This document shows, piece after piece, positions 1-8,634 of a stretch of 64,000 nt of DNA; the stretch's first letter is position 1; each line of letters starts with the position of its first letter. The notes beneath the pieces are model-generated. The model saw only the letters and a list, made by a program, of their open reading frames with translations. It was not told where the DNA came from and did no database searches. The translations under genes were made by a program, and so were the position numbers. Origin of the DNA: Prochlorococcus sp. MIT 1341 (GTDB taxonomy: Bacteria > Cyanobacteriota > Cyanobacteriia > PCC-6307 > Cyanobiaceae); NCBI RefSeq assembly GCF_034092415.1, contig NZ_CP139304.1, positions 1,286,001-1,350,000 of the forward strand, written 5' to 3'.

Positions 1-84
1 AATAGGATGGCGTCCTATCTCTTTGAGTACAGTTTCTGGGACTGGTGTAGGACCAGGGATCATCAGGGTTAGTTTGTCCTGCAT
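1..84 (-). CDS. Class V aminotransferase, N-terminal fragment cut by window edge
   Basis: Reading leftwards from an ATG at 84 gives 28 codons with no stop, beginning MQDKLTLMIPGPTPVPETVL. The Met-Ile-Pro-Gly-Pro-Thr-Pro-Val-Pro start is characteristic of the PLP-dependent serine-pyruvate/alanine-glyoxylate aminotransferase family (the cyanobacterial 'soluble hydrogenase small subunit' type). The remainder, including the PLP lysine, lies outside the window. The gene is divergent from cbiD, so the roughly 70 to 130 bases between them should hold both promoters. The family call rests only on the N-terminal signature; the exact substrate cannot be judged. Confidence 0.75.
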   Translation of the reverse strand, partial: MQDKLTLMIPGPTPVPETVLKEIGRHPI

Positions 85-218
85 GGTCTCTGGATTAAAC
101 GGATGACACTTTAAAAGTTAGCCTCTGGTTAGTTCCCATAGAAAAACATTGCGCTATTGACAAAGGATTAGTCCTTCCTGTTTGGGCAGCAGCAGCTGCC
201 AAATCCGCATTAGAAACA

Positions 219-1316
219 TTGCGAGGAAGGCCTTTCTCTTCATCTCAGAGTCTTAATTTATTAGACGGGAAAGGACCCCGAGATGTGCCAGTTAGATTTT
301 CGGGCAGGTTTAATGAAGGTCAGCAAGCTTTTGCAATTGCTGATTGTCAGTCAGGTGCTTCATTAGATTTAACGCGAGGTCTTGAAATCTGGGTATTTGT
401 GCAATGGATAGATGCAGATACAGCAGGACTTTCTAGTGAAAAATTTGAAGATTATGGGGATGATTGGCTTCAAATTATCCCTGGAATAGGAGTTGGGACT
501 TATCAGGATAATGGTGATATTTGCCTTTCATCTTTTGCAAAGGAGTTGTTGACAGTAAATTTACGTTCATTAGTACCTGATGGATCTTCACTAAGGGTTG
601 AAATTGTTTTGCCAAGAGGCAAAGATTTGGCGATTAAAACTAGTAATGCTTCTTTTGGTGTTGTAGATGGCTTAGCTTTGATAGGTACTCAGGCCGAAGT
701 TCAAGATAGTGCTTCTCCTGACCAGCTTCAAAAGACTCTACAAAAACTTCGAGAACAGACTTCTCAAAATGATTTTGAGGGTCGATTTGTTTTTGTTATC
801 GGAGAGAATGGATTGCTATTGGCTCAAGAGATTGGGATACCATTCAATTTGATCCTTAAGGTAGGTAATTGGTTGGGACCCGCCTTAGTTGCTGCTGCTG
901 AAGTTGGTGTTAAAGAACTTTTGTTATTTGGTTACCATGGCAAATTAGTTAAGTTAGCTGGGGGTGTATTTCATACACATCATCATTTAGCAGATGCTCG
1001 TCTTGAAATCCTGACCTCTTTAGCAGTCAAGGAAGAATTATCTGTTTCGGTGATCAGATTAATTGCTGATGCTGAATCAATGGAAGCTGCCTTTCGTGTG
1101 CTTAGTAAGCAACAACCAGATTTAGCAAGCAAATTATGGAATAGATTGGCTGTTGAGGTTGAGATGAAAAGTTTGATTTATATTGCGAGATATGGATCAT
1201 GGTCCATCAAAGTGGGCTCTGCTTTGTTTGATCGAGAGAGGTGTTTGCGATGGGTAGGTCCAAATGGGATGGAACTTCTTAGTTCTTTGGGTGTTGATTG
1301 GGAGGACGTCTCATGA
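219..1316 (+). CDS. cbiD: Cobalt-precorrin C1-methyltransferase CbiD
   Basis: CbiD takes part in anaerobic-type cobalamin ring synthesis, methylating C1 of cobalt-precorrin-5B with S-adenosylmethionine. The protein carries family segments such as LDLTRGLEIWVFVQW and a glycine-rich LFGYHGKLVKLAGGVFHTHHH stretch (split here: LFGYHGKL, then VKLAGGVFHTHHH). The given start is a TTG at 219. In-frame codons upstream encode KGLVLPVWAAAAAKSALETL, which matches the conserved beginning of the family, so the real protein probably starts near 156 (an in-frame ATT) or elsewhere upstream. No ATG, GTG or TTG exists in frame between the stop at 96 and 219. guaA follows after 54 bases on the same strand. Confidence 0.9.
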   Translation: MRGRPFSSSQSLNLLDGKGPRDVPVRFSGRFNEGQQAFAIADCQSGASLDLTRGLEIWVFVQWIDADTAGLSSEKFEDYGDDWLQIIPGIGVGTYQDNGDICLSSFAKELLTVNLRSLVPDGSSLRVEIVLPRGKDLAIKTSNASFGVVDGLALIGTQAEVQDSASPDQLQKTLQKLREQTSQNDFEGRFVFVIGENGLLLAQEIGIPFNLILKVGNWLGPALVAAAEVGVKELLLFGYHGKLVKLAGGVFHTHHHLADARLEILTSLAVKEELSVSVIRLIADAESMEAAFRVLSKQQPDLASKLWNRLAVEVEMKSLIYIARYGSWSIKVGSALFDRERCLRWVGPNGMELLSSLGVDWEDVS

Positions 1317-1370
1317 GTTTTTATCTACTCTGAAGGATCTTAGTGTTTCTTTTTAAAAGATTTAGGATAT

Positions 1371-2957
1371 ATGCCTTCTACTCAGTCAAACGGGCAGCGA
1401 CAGGCTGCGATAGTTATTCTCGATTTTGGCTCGCAATATTCCGAGTTGATCGCTAGAAGAGTCCGAGAGACGGAGGTCTACTCTCTCGTTCTCAGCTATA
1501 GCACTTCAGCGGAGACTCTGCGAAAGATGGCGCCTAAGGGAATCATTCTTAGTGGGGGACCAAGTTCTGTTTATTTTGAAGGTGCTCCTAAGTGTGATCA
1601 AAAAATTTGGGACTTAGATATTCCAGTACTTGGAGTCTGTTATGGAATGCATTTGATGGTACATCAGTTGGGGGGAAAAGTAGAAGCTGCGATTGGCAGG
1701 GCGGAATATGGAAAGGCTCCTTTAGAGATTGATGATCCAACAGAATTGTTTACCAATGTAAAAAATGGTTCAACGATGTGGATGAGTCATGGGGATTCTG
1801 TTTTGCAACTTCCAGAAGGATTTGATTGCTTAGCGCATACATCAAATACTCCTATGGCAGCAATTGCCTCTCAGAGGCAAAGATTATATGGAGTTCAATT
1901 TCATCCTGAAGTTGTACATTCACAATATGGAATGTCAATGATAAGGAATTTTGTTTACCATATTTGTGGTTGTGAACCTGATTGGACTACTAATACATTT
2001 ATTGAGGAATCTATCTCACAGGTTAGACAACAAATTGGAAACAAAAGAGTTCTGCTTGCACTCTCTGGAGGGGTCGACTCCTCAACGCTTGCATTCTTAT
2101 TAAATAAAGCAATTGGAGAAAAGCTGACCTGCATGTTTATTGATCAGGGCTTTATGCGAAAAGGAGAGCCTGAGTTTTTAATGGAATTCTTTAAACAAGA
2201 ATTTCATATTAATGTTGAATATATTAATGCTAGAGAGCGTTTTATTGGAAAACTAGAGGGTATAGTTGACCCAGAAGAAAAACGGAAAATTATTGGAACA
2301 GAATTTATTAGGGTTTTTGAAGAGGAAAGTCTTCGTCTTGGGCCTTTTGATTATTTAGCTCAAGGCACTCTTTATCCTGATGTCATAGAAAGTGCAGGAA
2401 CAAATATAGACTCTAAGACGGGAGAGCGTGTGGCAGTGAAAATCAAAAGTCATCATAATGTTGGTGGACTTCCCAAAGATTTACAATTTAAATTGGTCGA
2501 ACCTTTAAGGCGTTTATTTAAGGATGAAGTGCGTAAGGTCGGAAGGTCACTTGGGTTACCAGAAGAAATAGTTAGAAGGCATCCTTTTCCCGGCCCTGGA
2601 TTGGCCATTCGTATACTTGGAGAAGTTACTCATGAAAAGCTAGATTGTTTACGAGATGCTGATTTTATAGTTCGTGATGAAATACAAAAAGCAGGTTTAT
2701 ATCATGATATATGGCAGGCTTTTGCAGTTCTTTTACCAGTACGTTCAGTAGGAGTTATGGGAGATCAAAGAACTTATGCATGGCCGATTGTACTTAGATG
2801 TGTATCTAGTGAGGATGGAATGACTGCAGATTGGTCTCGATTGCCTGATGAGATTCTTGAATTGATTTCTAATCGCATCGTCAATGAGGTTCAAGGTGTA
2901 AATAGAGTTGTCTTAGACATTACTAGTAAACCACCTGGTACAATTGAGTGGGAATAA
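1371..2957 (+). CDS. guaA: GMP synthase (glutamine-hydrolysing)
   Basis: Converts XMP to GMP using ATP and glutamine in purine synthesis. At 528 residues it is the usual full length. The class I glutamine amidotransferase domain comes first, with nucleophile Cys about residue 90 in GVCYGMHLM and the partner His in FHPEV near 178. The ATP pyrophosphatase domain follows, with its PP-loop [10 protein letters not shown] near 229. The C-terminal dimerisation domain ends in the conserved [11 protein letters not shown] start is preceded by an AGGA-type ribosome site. The last 19 bases recur in imperfect form near 6040 and 6110, which suggests the 3' end has been used as an integration site. Confidence 0.98.
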   Translation: MPSTQSNGQRQAAIVILDFGSQYSELIARRVRETEVYSLVLSYSTSAETLRKMAPKGIILSGGPSSVYFEGAPKCDQKIWDLDIPVLGVCYGMHLMVHQLGGKVEAAIGRAEYGKAPLEIDDPTELFTNVKNGSTMWMSHGDSVLQLPEGFDCLAHTSNTPMAAIASQRQRLYGVQFHPEVVHSQYGMSMIRNFVYHICGCEPDWTTNTFIEESISQVRQQIGNKRVLLALSGGVDSSTLAFLLNKAIGEKLTCMFIDQGFMRKGEPEFLMEFFKQEFHINVEYINARERFIGKLEGIVDPEEKRKIIGTEFIRVFEEESLRLGPFDYLAQGTLYPDVIESAGTNIDSKTGERVAVKIKSHHNVGGLPKDLQFKLVEPLRRLFKDEVRKVGRSLGLPEEIVRRHPFPGPGLAIRILGEVTHEKLDCLRDADFIVRDEIQKAGLYHDIWQAFAVLLPVRSVGVMGDQRTYAWPIVLRCVSSEDGMTADWSRLPDEILELISNRIVNEVQGVNRVVLDITSKPPGTIEWE

Positions 2958-3177
2958 GTAACATATAGAGAACCCAATTACTCACTAAAAGGTCACTTCA
3001 TCGGGAGTTCAACGTAAAATTAGGCGACATAATTGCAAGGGCTCTGAGAGATTACTTCACCGCAACTTCACCGTGACATCTTGTCACCGTCTCCACAGAG
3101 AAATCTTGGATTAGTCTTTTCGATATTTTTAAACATTTAGAAAGAGAAGAATTATGGGTTTCTGAGGGAATAATGGG
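2958..3177. other. Gene-free start of the guaA-linked accessory region
   Basis: No convincing gene is seen here. A stretch around 3050-3100 has repeated TTCACCG units and weak inverted repeats (GTGAC/GTCAC) and is less AT-rich than its surroundings. It may hold the guaA terminator or remains of an integrated element, but no T-rich terminator tail is visible. Confidence 0.4.
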
Positions 3178-3547
3178 CGTACTTTTGTTGGGTACGTTGA
3201 ATTAGATATTGCTGTTGATAAGTATTCACCAAATGCTTATATTTCAAAAGATTAGATAGCAAAATTAATCAACCAGTTAGTGAAAAAAAACTTGGTACGT
3301 AGGTATCCTCGTTCGAAATAAAGATTATGGGAAAAGGTTATCTCTTTGTACTGCTGAATTGTCACCAGCAAAAACTAAAGCACTTCAAAAAGTGATTGAT
3401 CAATGTCTATTAAATAAACGTTCTAATTTTCGTTCTGAAATGGTTGGTAAAAAAGAAGGTGTTAGTAAAAGTATTACTAAAGATAGGTATGACAATATAG
3501 GCATATCCAAATCCAGGTTGAACAAGTCATATAAATATTATTTTTAG
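3178..3547 (+). pseudogene. Decayed winged-helix regulator-like reading frame
   Basis: One frame from 3178 reads a protein-like stretch ending YSPNAYISKD, then a TAG at 3253, then IAKLINQLVKKNLVRR. The next frame continues GILVRNKDYGKRLSLC then TAELSPAKTKALQKVIDQCL up to a TAG at 3545. Joined, the pattern resembles the recognition helix, wing and following helix of a MarR-type winged-helix protein (an 'LINQLVKKNLV' helix, a basic wing, then an 'ELSPAKTKAL' stretch). One stop and one frameshift near 3285-3300 interrupt it. The piece from 3359 alone could be read as a 62-residue ORF with a TTG start. I infer a pseudogene; the family call is weak. Confidence 0.4.
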
Positions 3548-3602
3548 GTTACGAACTAAGAAATTATTCAATAAGACAGGTAGTCAAGTTTCTATAAAGG
3601 AG

Positions 3603-3728
3603 ATGAGAAGTTTAGGTACTAGTCAATATGCTTTCTTTGTTGCAACTAACAAACAAAAAGACCTATTTTCTAGAACAAAATCTAGAAAAATAAGACTCTT
3701 TTTACCAGATATAAAAGTTGGGGAATAA
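3603..3728 (+). CDS. Doubtful 41-residue ORF
   Basis: An ATG at 3603 sits directly behind AAAGGAG, which is a good ribosome-site sequence but very close to the start. The 41-residue product begins MRSLGTSQYAFFVATNKQK and is basic. The open frame extends upstream to 3546 without a start codon, so this may be the tail of a broken gene. It overlaps the opposite-strand ORF at 3702-3839 by 27 bases. No family recognised. Confidence 0.2.
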   Translation: MRSLGTSQYAFFVATNKQKDLFSRTKSRKIRLFLPDIKVGE

Positions 3729-3839
3729 AAATCCCTTCTTCATTTTTTGTACTGGGGCAATTTCTTCTTTGATCGCCATCTCAAGGGAGGTTTCAAAGTT
3801 TTGTAGGTTTATAGTATCTTCCTTTTTATATCTTCCCAT
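3702..3839 (-). CDS. Possible small protein of 45 residues
   Basis: On the minus strand an ATG at 3839 opens 45 codons beginning MGRYKKEDTINLQNFETSLE and ending FPNFYIW. The composition looks protein-like, with a Lys/Glu-rich middle, and it lies just upstream of nothing obvious on its strand. It sits in the decayed region between guaA and the acyltransferase. No homologue is recognised; it may be a fragment or chance. Confidence 0.25.
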   Translation of the reverse strand: MGRYKKEDTINLQNFETSLEMAIKEEIAPVQKMKKGFLFPNFYIW

Positions 3840-3879
3840 CGAATCTCATATGTTTATATAGACTAATCTAGTATTTTAG

Positions 3880-5871
3880 TCAGCCATTCAACAAATTAGA
3901 GTCTTTAAATTTCAAATGCAACTGCCTCAGAATTGAATTGTACAATTCCAAGTATCTTGTTGGGTCTAGGTGATTGGGATCTAAGTAAAGATAATTTTTG
4001 GATTCTTTATGAATAGGATTACAAATCTCATCCATGCAGAATTCGGCAAGGAAATCTACTGCAACAAAGTTCTTATATTTCTCAGAAATAATAAGTACTC
4101 TTTTGTAAGAATATGAACTAAGCCTGTCAATTAAAGTCTGCTTATTTGTATTAGGAATACATTGATCACTACTATAACCTAGATTATTGAACCACTGTTT
4201 AGTACAAAAGTTAGCATCTGTATAAGTTTTGAATTCAGGCAAAGGCATTATAAAAATAACATTGATTGATTTTTCTTTTGCTAATTTTGCTATTTGTTCA
4301 ACTTGATCCCAGAATTGCATTTGGTAGTTATCCCAGTTCTCTTTGTTTAGCTTATTAGGCATGTAAGTTAGACGATTGGTATACCAACCATTCTGAAAAA
4401 TACCTCTATGCCTAGATGAAATAATCAGAAAGTCCCCTTTGACTAAAGTCTCTAGAAGAAGATCTATATCTTTATAAAACGAGCATTGAATTTTATCAAA
4501 ACTCAAAGATTCTTGGTTGATCTCTAAGGTTTCGCAAGGAAAACTTTTTTTGAGGTGAAAAACTTTCTCATCAAATAAATTTTCTAATAGAGGAATTATA
4601 TGGTCGGAGTGACTGTTTCCAGCAATAGAGAAATTTTTATTTGATAGTGTACTTATAAGAGACTCATGCTTGTTGATGGTTTTCTCAATTGGGTATTTAT
4701 ACATTTCTCCTAAGAATAATTTTCCCTTGAGTGGTCTCCCAAGTGCAATAAGACCAGCTGAAAGTGTGACTATCACTCCTCCTCCAACTACAAGAGTCTT
4801 CCATCGTTTCCCAAACCAGTTGCCCTTACGAAGTGGTGTTTCGATCCATCGATAGGAGGCAATTGCCATACCAAGCATTAGAGCGACCTGAATTGGCACT
4901 GACCACCAATGAATTCCAATAGTCCAACGACTGATTGAAAGAACACCCCAGTGCCATAGGTAAAGTGAATAAGAAATGAGACCTATATAAACAACTTTAG
5001 GACTTGTGAAAAATTTGTATGCTCCCGTTTGCTCCTTCAAAGAGGCGATGAGGACTGATGACAAAGCAACCACTGTAATTGTTGCTTCTGTTGCAAATGA
5101 AATCGGTAGATACATCACTCCCACAATCAAAAACAGCACTAAAAGCGGTGGCACCTTCTCAACAAACTTTTCAATAAATGCTCGCCTCTGCAAGCCAATA
5201 AAAATCAGACACCCGACTGCCATTTCCCAGAACCTTGTCGGCATTAGGAAATATGCTGCTGATTGGCTTGTTGGATATAAATAAAGAAATCCAATAAAAG
5301 ATATAATCGTTAGTGTTACAACTGTCAGAAATAAATTGCGAGCACCATTTTTAGTTTGTCTTCCAAAACCAGAAAACCAAATCAGAAAAGGAAACAACAT
5401 GTAGAACTGCTCTTCAACACCAAGAGACCAAGTGTGTGCGAATACATTAAATTCTGTTGACTGGGCAAAGTAATCTGTTGCATTTTTGAGGAGATATAGA
5501 TTAGATAATCCAAATAATGATGTCAGACCTGTTATCAAAGATATTCCAGGTGTTGGATTGAATAAACAGATCGCAATACTTGTGATCAGGACAAAAACTG
5601 ATAGTGCTGGCACTAAGCGTTTGATCCTTCTTTGATAAAATCCACTGATAAAATCCTTGAAGTCTTTACTTCGTCTTTGATAAAGAGATGATGTTATAAC
5701 AAATCCTGATATAACAAAAAAGATATCAACCCCAAGGTATCCATTTGGTAGTATTTCTTTGTTGAAGTGATTGATAATGACAGTGACTACTGCAAATGCT
5801 CTCAAACCATCAATCTCTGGACGGTAGTGACTTTGTCCAGATAATTTACTTTCCTTGATATTGATTGACAT
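3880..5871 (-). CDS. Membrane O-acyltransferase (OafA/YrhL type) with C-terminal SGNH domain
   Basis: Likely O-acetylates a surface polysaccharide or lipopolysaccharide sugar. Residues 1 to about 390 form the acyltransferase-3 membrane domain with roughly ten hydrophobic segments; its start has the hallmark YRPEIDGLRAFAVV and the catalytic-type His in INHF. The C-terminal 270 residues look like an SGNH hydrolase fold: block I is SIAGNSHSDH (Asn where Asp is common), and LDPNHLDP near the end supplies the Asp-x-x-His pair. I chose the ATG at 5871; a TTG precedes it in frame. The gene stands alone, in accessory DNA bounded by guaA and guaA-end repeats, which fits horizontal acquisition of a surface-modification gene. 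Confidence 0.88.
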   Translation of the reverse strand: MSINIKESKLSGQSHYRPEIDGLRAFAVVTVIINHFNKEILPNGYLGVDIFFVISGFVITSSLYQRRSKDFKDFISGFYQRRIKRLVPALSVFVLITSIAICLFNPTPGISLITGLTSLFGLSNLYLLKNATDYFAQSTEFNVFAHTWSLGVEEQFYMLFPFLIWFSGFGRQTKNGARNLFLTVVTLTIISFIGFLYLYPTSQSAAYFLMPTRFWEMAVGCLIFIGLQRRAFIEKFVEKVPPLLVLFLIVGVMYLPISFATEATITVVALSSVLIASLKEQTGAYKFFTSPKVVYIGLISYSLYLWHWGVLSISRWTIGIHWWSVPIQVALMLGMAIASYRWIETPLRKGNWFGKRWKTLVVGGGVIVTLSAGLIALGRPLKGKLFLGEMYKYPIEKTINKHESLISTLSNKNFSIAGNSHSDHIIPLLENLFDEKVFHLKKSFPCETLEINQESLSFDKIQCSFYKDIDLLLETLVKGDFLIISSRHRGIFQNGWYTNRLTYMPNKLNKENWDNYQMQFWDQVEQIAKLAKEKSINVIFIMPLPEFKTYTDANFCTKQWFNNLGYSSDQCIPNTNKQTLIDRLSSYSYKRVLIISEKYKNFVAVDFLAEFCMDEICNPIHKESKNYLYLDPNHLDPTRYLELYNSILRQLHLKFKDSNLLNG

Positions 5872-6020
5872 CAAAATTTACTAATAATTATTAGAATTCT
5901 ATTATCAATACTGAACATTTCCAAAAGTATGTCGCATTATTTTTTAAACACACACTCATCACACGCTAAAATAGTTGTGATACTATGATTTCAACTCCTT
6001 AGTGATCCCATTCATTATGA

Positions 6021-6060
6021 AGGATTAAAATATTGAACTTACTATTGAGTGAGAATACTA
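6021..6060. repeat. Direct repeat, copy 1, containing an imperfect guaA 3' end
   Basis: This 40-base unit recurs at 6090-6129 with about 85 percent identity and a 69-base period. Its inner part (6040-6058) matches 16 of 19 bases of the guaA 3' end at 2939-2957. In the guaA frame it reads LTIE then a stop. It may be a degenerate attachment site left by a mobile element. Confidence 0.6.
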
Positions 6061-6089
6061 GACAAATCCCCAGATTCCTGCAATAATAA

Positions 6090-6129
6090 AGGATCAAAAT
6101 ATCGAACTTACAATTGAGTGGGAGTAATA
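6090..6129. repeat. Direct repeat, copy 2, containing a near-perfect guaA 3' end (att-like)
   Basis: Bases 6109-6127 match 18 of 19 bases of the guaA 3' end (2939-2957), and in the guaA frame encode TIEWE followed by TAA, exactly as guaA does. Such a duplicated gene end is what site-specific integration into guaA leaves behind: one copy completing the gene, the other at the far end of the insert. The 3.1 kb between holds the acyltransferase and decayed sequence. No integrase gene remains. Confidence 0.6.
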
Positions 6130-6134
6130 GATAT

Positions 6135-6866
6135 ATGCCAAACATATTATCTTTGCATGATAAACGATTGAGAGCGCAACACTATTTGCTCTTTCATTAT
6201 AGAAAATACCTTTCTTTTTATTTCTCTTTTTTATTTAAGCCTAGTTGTTTTCAGTATTTAAATTCAATTCTTTTAATATCCTCCCAATTAACTATTTTTG
6301 CTATGTCGGAGTCTAATTTAGATAGTTATCGATTCTATTATAATAGTGGTGTTGAGAGAAGTAGCAAAGGTGATCATCAGGGAGCCCTTAAAGATTATAC
6401 AAAGGCTTTAGAGTTTAATCCTAACAGTGCTGATACTTATAATAATCGTGGCACAGTAAAAAGAATTATTGGTGATTATAAAGGTGCTTTAGATGATTAC
6501 AGTCGGGTCATTTATATTAATTATAATGATTATTCAGCTTTTTATAATCGCGCCACATTGAATGACGAATTGGGAGATTATGAAGCAGCTCTTAAGGATT
6601 ATAATCAAGTAATTCGCTTACGTCCAGATTTTGTACATTCTTACTACTTTAGATCGTTAATTTATAAACGTAAACGAAATTATAAGGCAGCTATCCAAGA
6701 TCTGAATAAGGTTTTACTTATAGATACTAGATATGTAGGTGCTTATAAAAATAGGGGAATTGCTAAGGAATTATCAGGAGATATAGAAGGTGCATGTAGA
6801 GATTGGAGGGAAGTTCTTGGGGTAGGAAGATCTGATGCAATGAGATGGGTTGCAGATCAATGTTAA
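6135..6866 (+). CDS. Tetratricopeptide repeat protein
   Basis: Contains four to five TPR units in series, for example GDHQGALKDYTKALEFNPNS, GDYKGALDDYSRVIYINYND and GDYEAALKDYNQVIRLRPDF, so it is probably a protein-binding scaffold with no enzymatic role of its own. The start is uncertain. The open frame reaches a TTG at 6114 inside the guaA-end repeat; ATG 6135 would add a 56-residue aromatic, partly hydrophobic leader that could be a signal or anchor; ATG 6303 (MSESNLDSYRF) gives a compact cytosolic TPR protein. The stop overlaps that of the convergent methyltransferase gene by four bases (TTAA). Function unknown. Confidence 0.75.
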   Translation: MPNILSLHDKRLRAQHYLLFHYRKYLSFYFSFLFKPSCFQYLNSILLISSQLTIFAMSESNLDSYRFYYNSGVERSSKGDHQGALKDYTKALEFNPNSADTYNNRGTVKRIIGDYKGALDDYSRVIYINYNDYSAFYNRATLNDELGDYEAALKDYNQVIRLRPDFVHSYYFRSLIYKRKRNYKAAIQDLNKVLLIDTRYVGAYKNRGIAKELSGDIEGACRDWREVLGVGRSDAMRWVADQC

Positions 6867-7840
6867 TACGGCCTAATTTTTTGAATAACACAATATATTC
6901 CAGTGTGATCCTCAAACATGAATTCACTTTTCAGCTCTGCATGACTGAGTAATGAATTTAATGATTTCTTTGTGTATCTGTGATTAGCAAGTGACAGCAA
7001 TCTATCTTTTATATCTGGGAGTATTGTATAAGGTTTATTACCAGCCCAATGAAATGGAAATTGGTTTGCTATTTCCTTGAAACCTAAAGATCTAATTAGT
7101 TTGGAGGGTATAGAAAAAAGAATCCAAGCACATGGAGTAATTAAGCCACAACAACTTATTTGAACCCATTGTGGAAATGGCCTAAGGATATCTATCAAAA
7201 ACTTTTCCACAAGAATTCCAATTCTTTTCAATATATTCCCCTCATGGGAGCTATAAACGTATATAAGTAATTTTCCTTTATTTGTCATTACTCTTCTACA
7301 TTCTTTTAGTGATTTAAGAGGATTTTTCGTGTGATGTATTACACCGTATGAGTAAACATAGTCAAATTGCCTCTCTTTTAAAGGGAGAGATTCAGTGTCT
7401 GCTCTAATAATCAAAACATCATTTCGATTTTTAAAGCTTTCAGCAATTGAACTTCCGTTAGAGATTAAATCGACTCCTATTAGTTTTTTGATGTTAATAT
7501 TCTGACTAAATAACTTAAGATCAGCCCCTGCACCAAATCCAATTTCTAGTACTGAACCAGAAATATTTTCTAAATAACCTTTTAGCCTAAGGTTCATATT
7601 GGTTATATTATTATGACTTTTATTCTTTTCTTTTGTAATAAGATCTTCCCAAAATCTGATTTCTTTTAATGATTTTTCATTCAAGCTACTCTCATGTATA
7701 AAATCATAGAAGTTTTTAGATTGTTGAAAAACTTTAAGGCAACTAATGCATTGTATCTTTGACCTACTTTTTAGTTGGTAGATTAAACCAGACTGACATT
7801 TTGGGCATTTTAATTGATCAATTTGAATTCCTGATTCCAT
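6863..7840 (-). CDS. SAM-dependent methyltransferase with N-terminal zinc ribbon
   Basis: A 325-residue class I methyltransferase of the Methyltransf_11 kind. The first 40 residues hold two CxxC pairs (CPKCQSG and CISCLKVF), which suggest a small zinc ribbon of the Trm112-like type. The SAM-binding motif I is SVLEIGFGAGADL near residue 95, followed by an acidic turn and SYGVIHHTKNPLKSL (motif IV region), typical for small-molecule or sugar/lipid methylation. A GGAAGG sequence lies upstream of the ATG. It is convergent with the TPR gene and sits in the accessory region; the substrate cannot be deduced, though surface or lipid modification is plausible. Confidence 0.8.
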   Translation of the reverse strand: MESGIQIDQLKCPKCQSGLIYQLKSRSKIQCISCLKVFQQSKNFYDFIHESSLNEKSLKEIRFWEDLITKEKNKSHNNITNMNLRLKGYLENISGSVLEIGFGAGADLKLFSQNINIKKLIGVDLISNGSSIAESFKNRNDVLIIRADTESLPLKERQFDYVYSYGVIHHTKNPLKSLKECRRVMTNKGKLLIYVYSSHEGNILKRIGILVEKFLIDILRPFPQWVQISCCGLITPCAWILFSIPSKLIRSLGFKEIANQFPFHWAGNKPYTILPDIKDRLLSLANHRYTKKSLNSLLSHAELKSEFMFEDHTGIYCVIQKIRPY

Positions 7841-7999
7841 GTTGAATTTCCTTCCTTTTATTTAATTATCGCTTTTACTAGCTTTGATTTCGAAATTGTT
7901 GTTTATTTCACGACTTTTGATTTACGTTTAGAGATTCATACTAAGAATTGCCAGGTACTGGTGCCTTGCTCTTGAAATAGATATCTTGGTGCACTGGCT

Positions 8000-8620
8000 A
8001 TGAGCATTTTGACTGCCGCACCTCAAGCTGATCCCCAGCTTCAACGACGTTTGCAGCAAGACAGTATTTGGATTGCAGGGAAGACAGTGTTCATCAACCC
8101 TTTTCTTTATTGGCGTCGCTTTGATAGCAATACTGATCGGTGGCTTAGGGAGCCTGGACAGTTAGGTGAAGATCAAATTAATTTGAATAGAGCACGTTTT
8201 TACCCTGAGATTGACTGGTCTCTTTTGGATCAAGAACAAATTGCTCTCAAGGATGCAGCAGTTGAGATGTTTTTAAAAAGTCTTGAGTTGATAGGCACAT
8301 TTCATCCTGAACTCACAGCAGGTCAACTTTTAGAGGTGGAACGCAAAATGGCCGTGACTAAAAAGCGTGCTTTTGAGCGTTGGGTAGAGAAAGCTTTTAG
8401 AAGACGTTTTCACGCTGAACTAAAGGATAGAAAGCGTTTGCAAAGAGAAAGGTTTTGGCGTTCTTGGAAGGAGTGGTTTGCTTTAGATGCCACCCATCAT
8501 GCAATAGGACCCATGATTGCCTTAGTAGTACTTTCGGGCTTTACAGGATGGTCCATTGGGGTGTCTAATTTTTCTTGTCCAACATTTTTCTCTCCTTCCG
8601 AGCAGACTGTAGTTCGTTAG
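8000..8620 (+). CDS. Conserved-looking protein of unknown function with C-terminal membrane segment
   Basis: 206 residues. The N-terminal two-thirds is soluble and rich in charged residues, with a very basic helical stretch (KKRAFERWVEKAFRRRFHAE). One hydrophobic segment lies near 168-187 (IGPMIALVVLSGFTGWSIGV) and a short tail with one Cys ends the protein, so it is probably tail-anchored with the bulk in the cytosol. It leads a plus-strand run with the next two genes (14 and 14 bases apart), ending in a cell-wall penicillin-binding protein. No family recognised. Confidence 0.75.
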   Translation: MSILTAAPQADPQLQRRLQQDSIWIAGKTVFINPFLYWRRFDSNTDRWLREPGQLGEDQINLNRARFYPEIDWSLLDQEQIALKDAAVEMFLKSLELIGTFHPELTAGQLLEVERKMAVTKKRAFERWVEKAFRRRFHAELKDRKRLQRERFWRSWKEWFALDATHHAIGPMIALVVLSGFTGWSIGVSNFSCPTFFSPSEQTVVR

Positions 8621-8634
8621 TTTTTTAAGTATGC

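Noticed and set aside
3550-3880. Possible insertion sequence downstream of guaA
   Set aside because: No terminal inverted repeats, target duplication or transposase motif seen; only broken frames.
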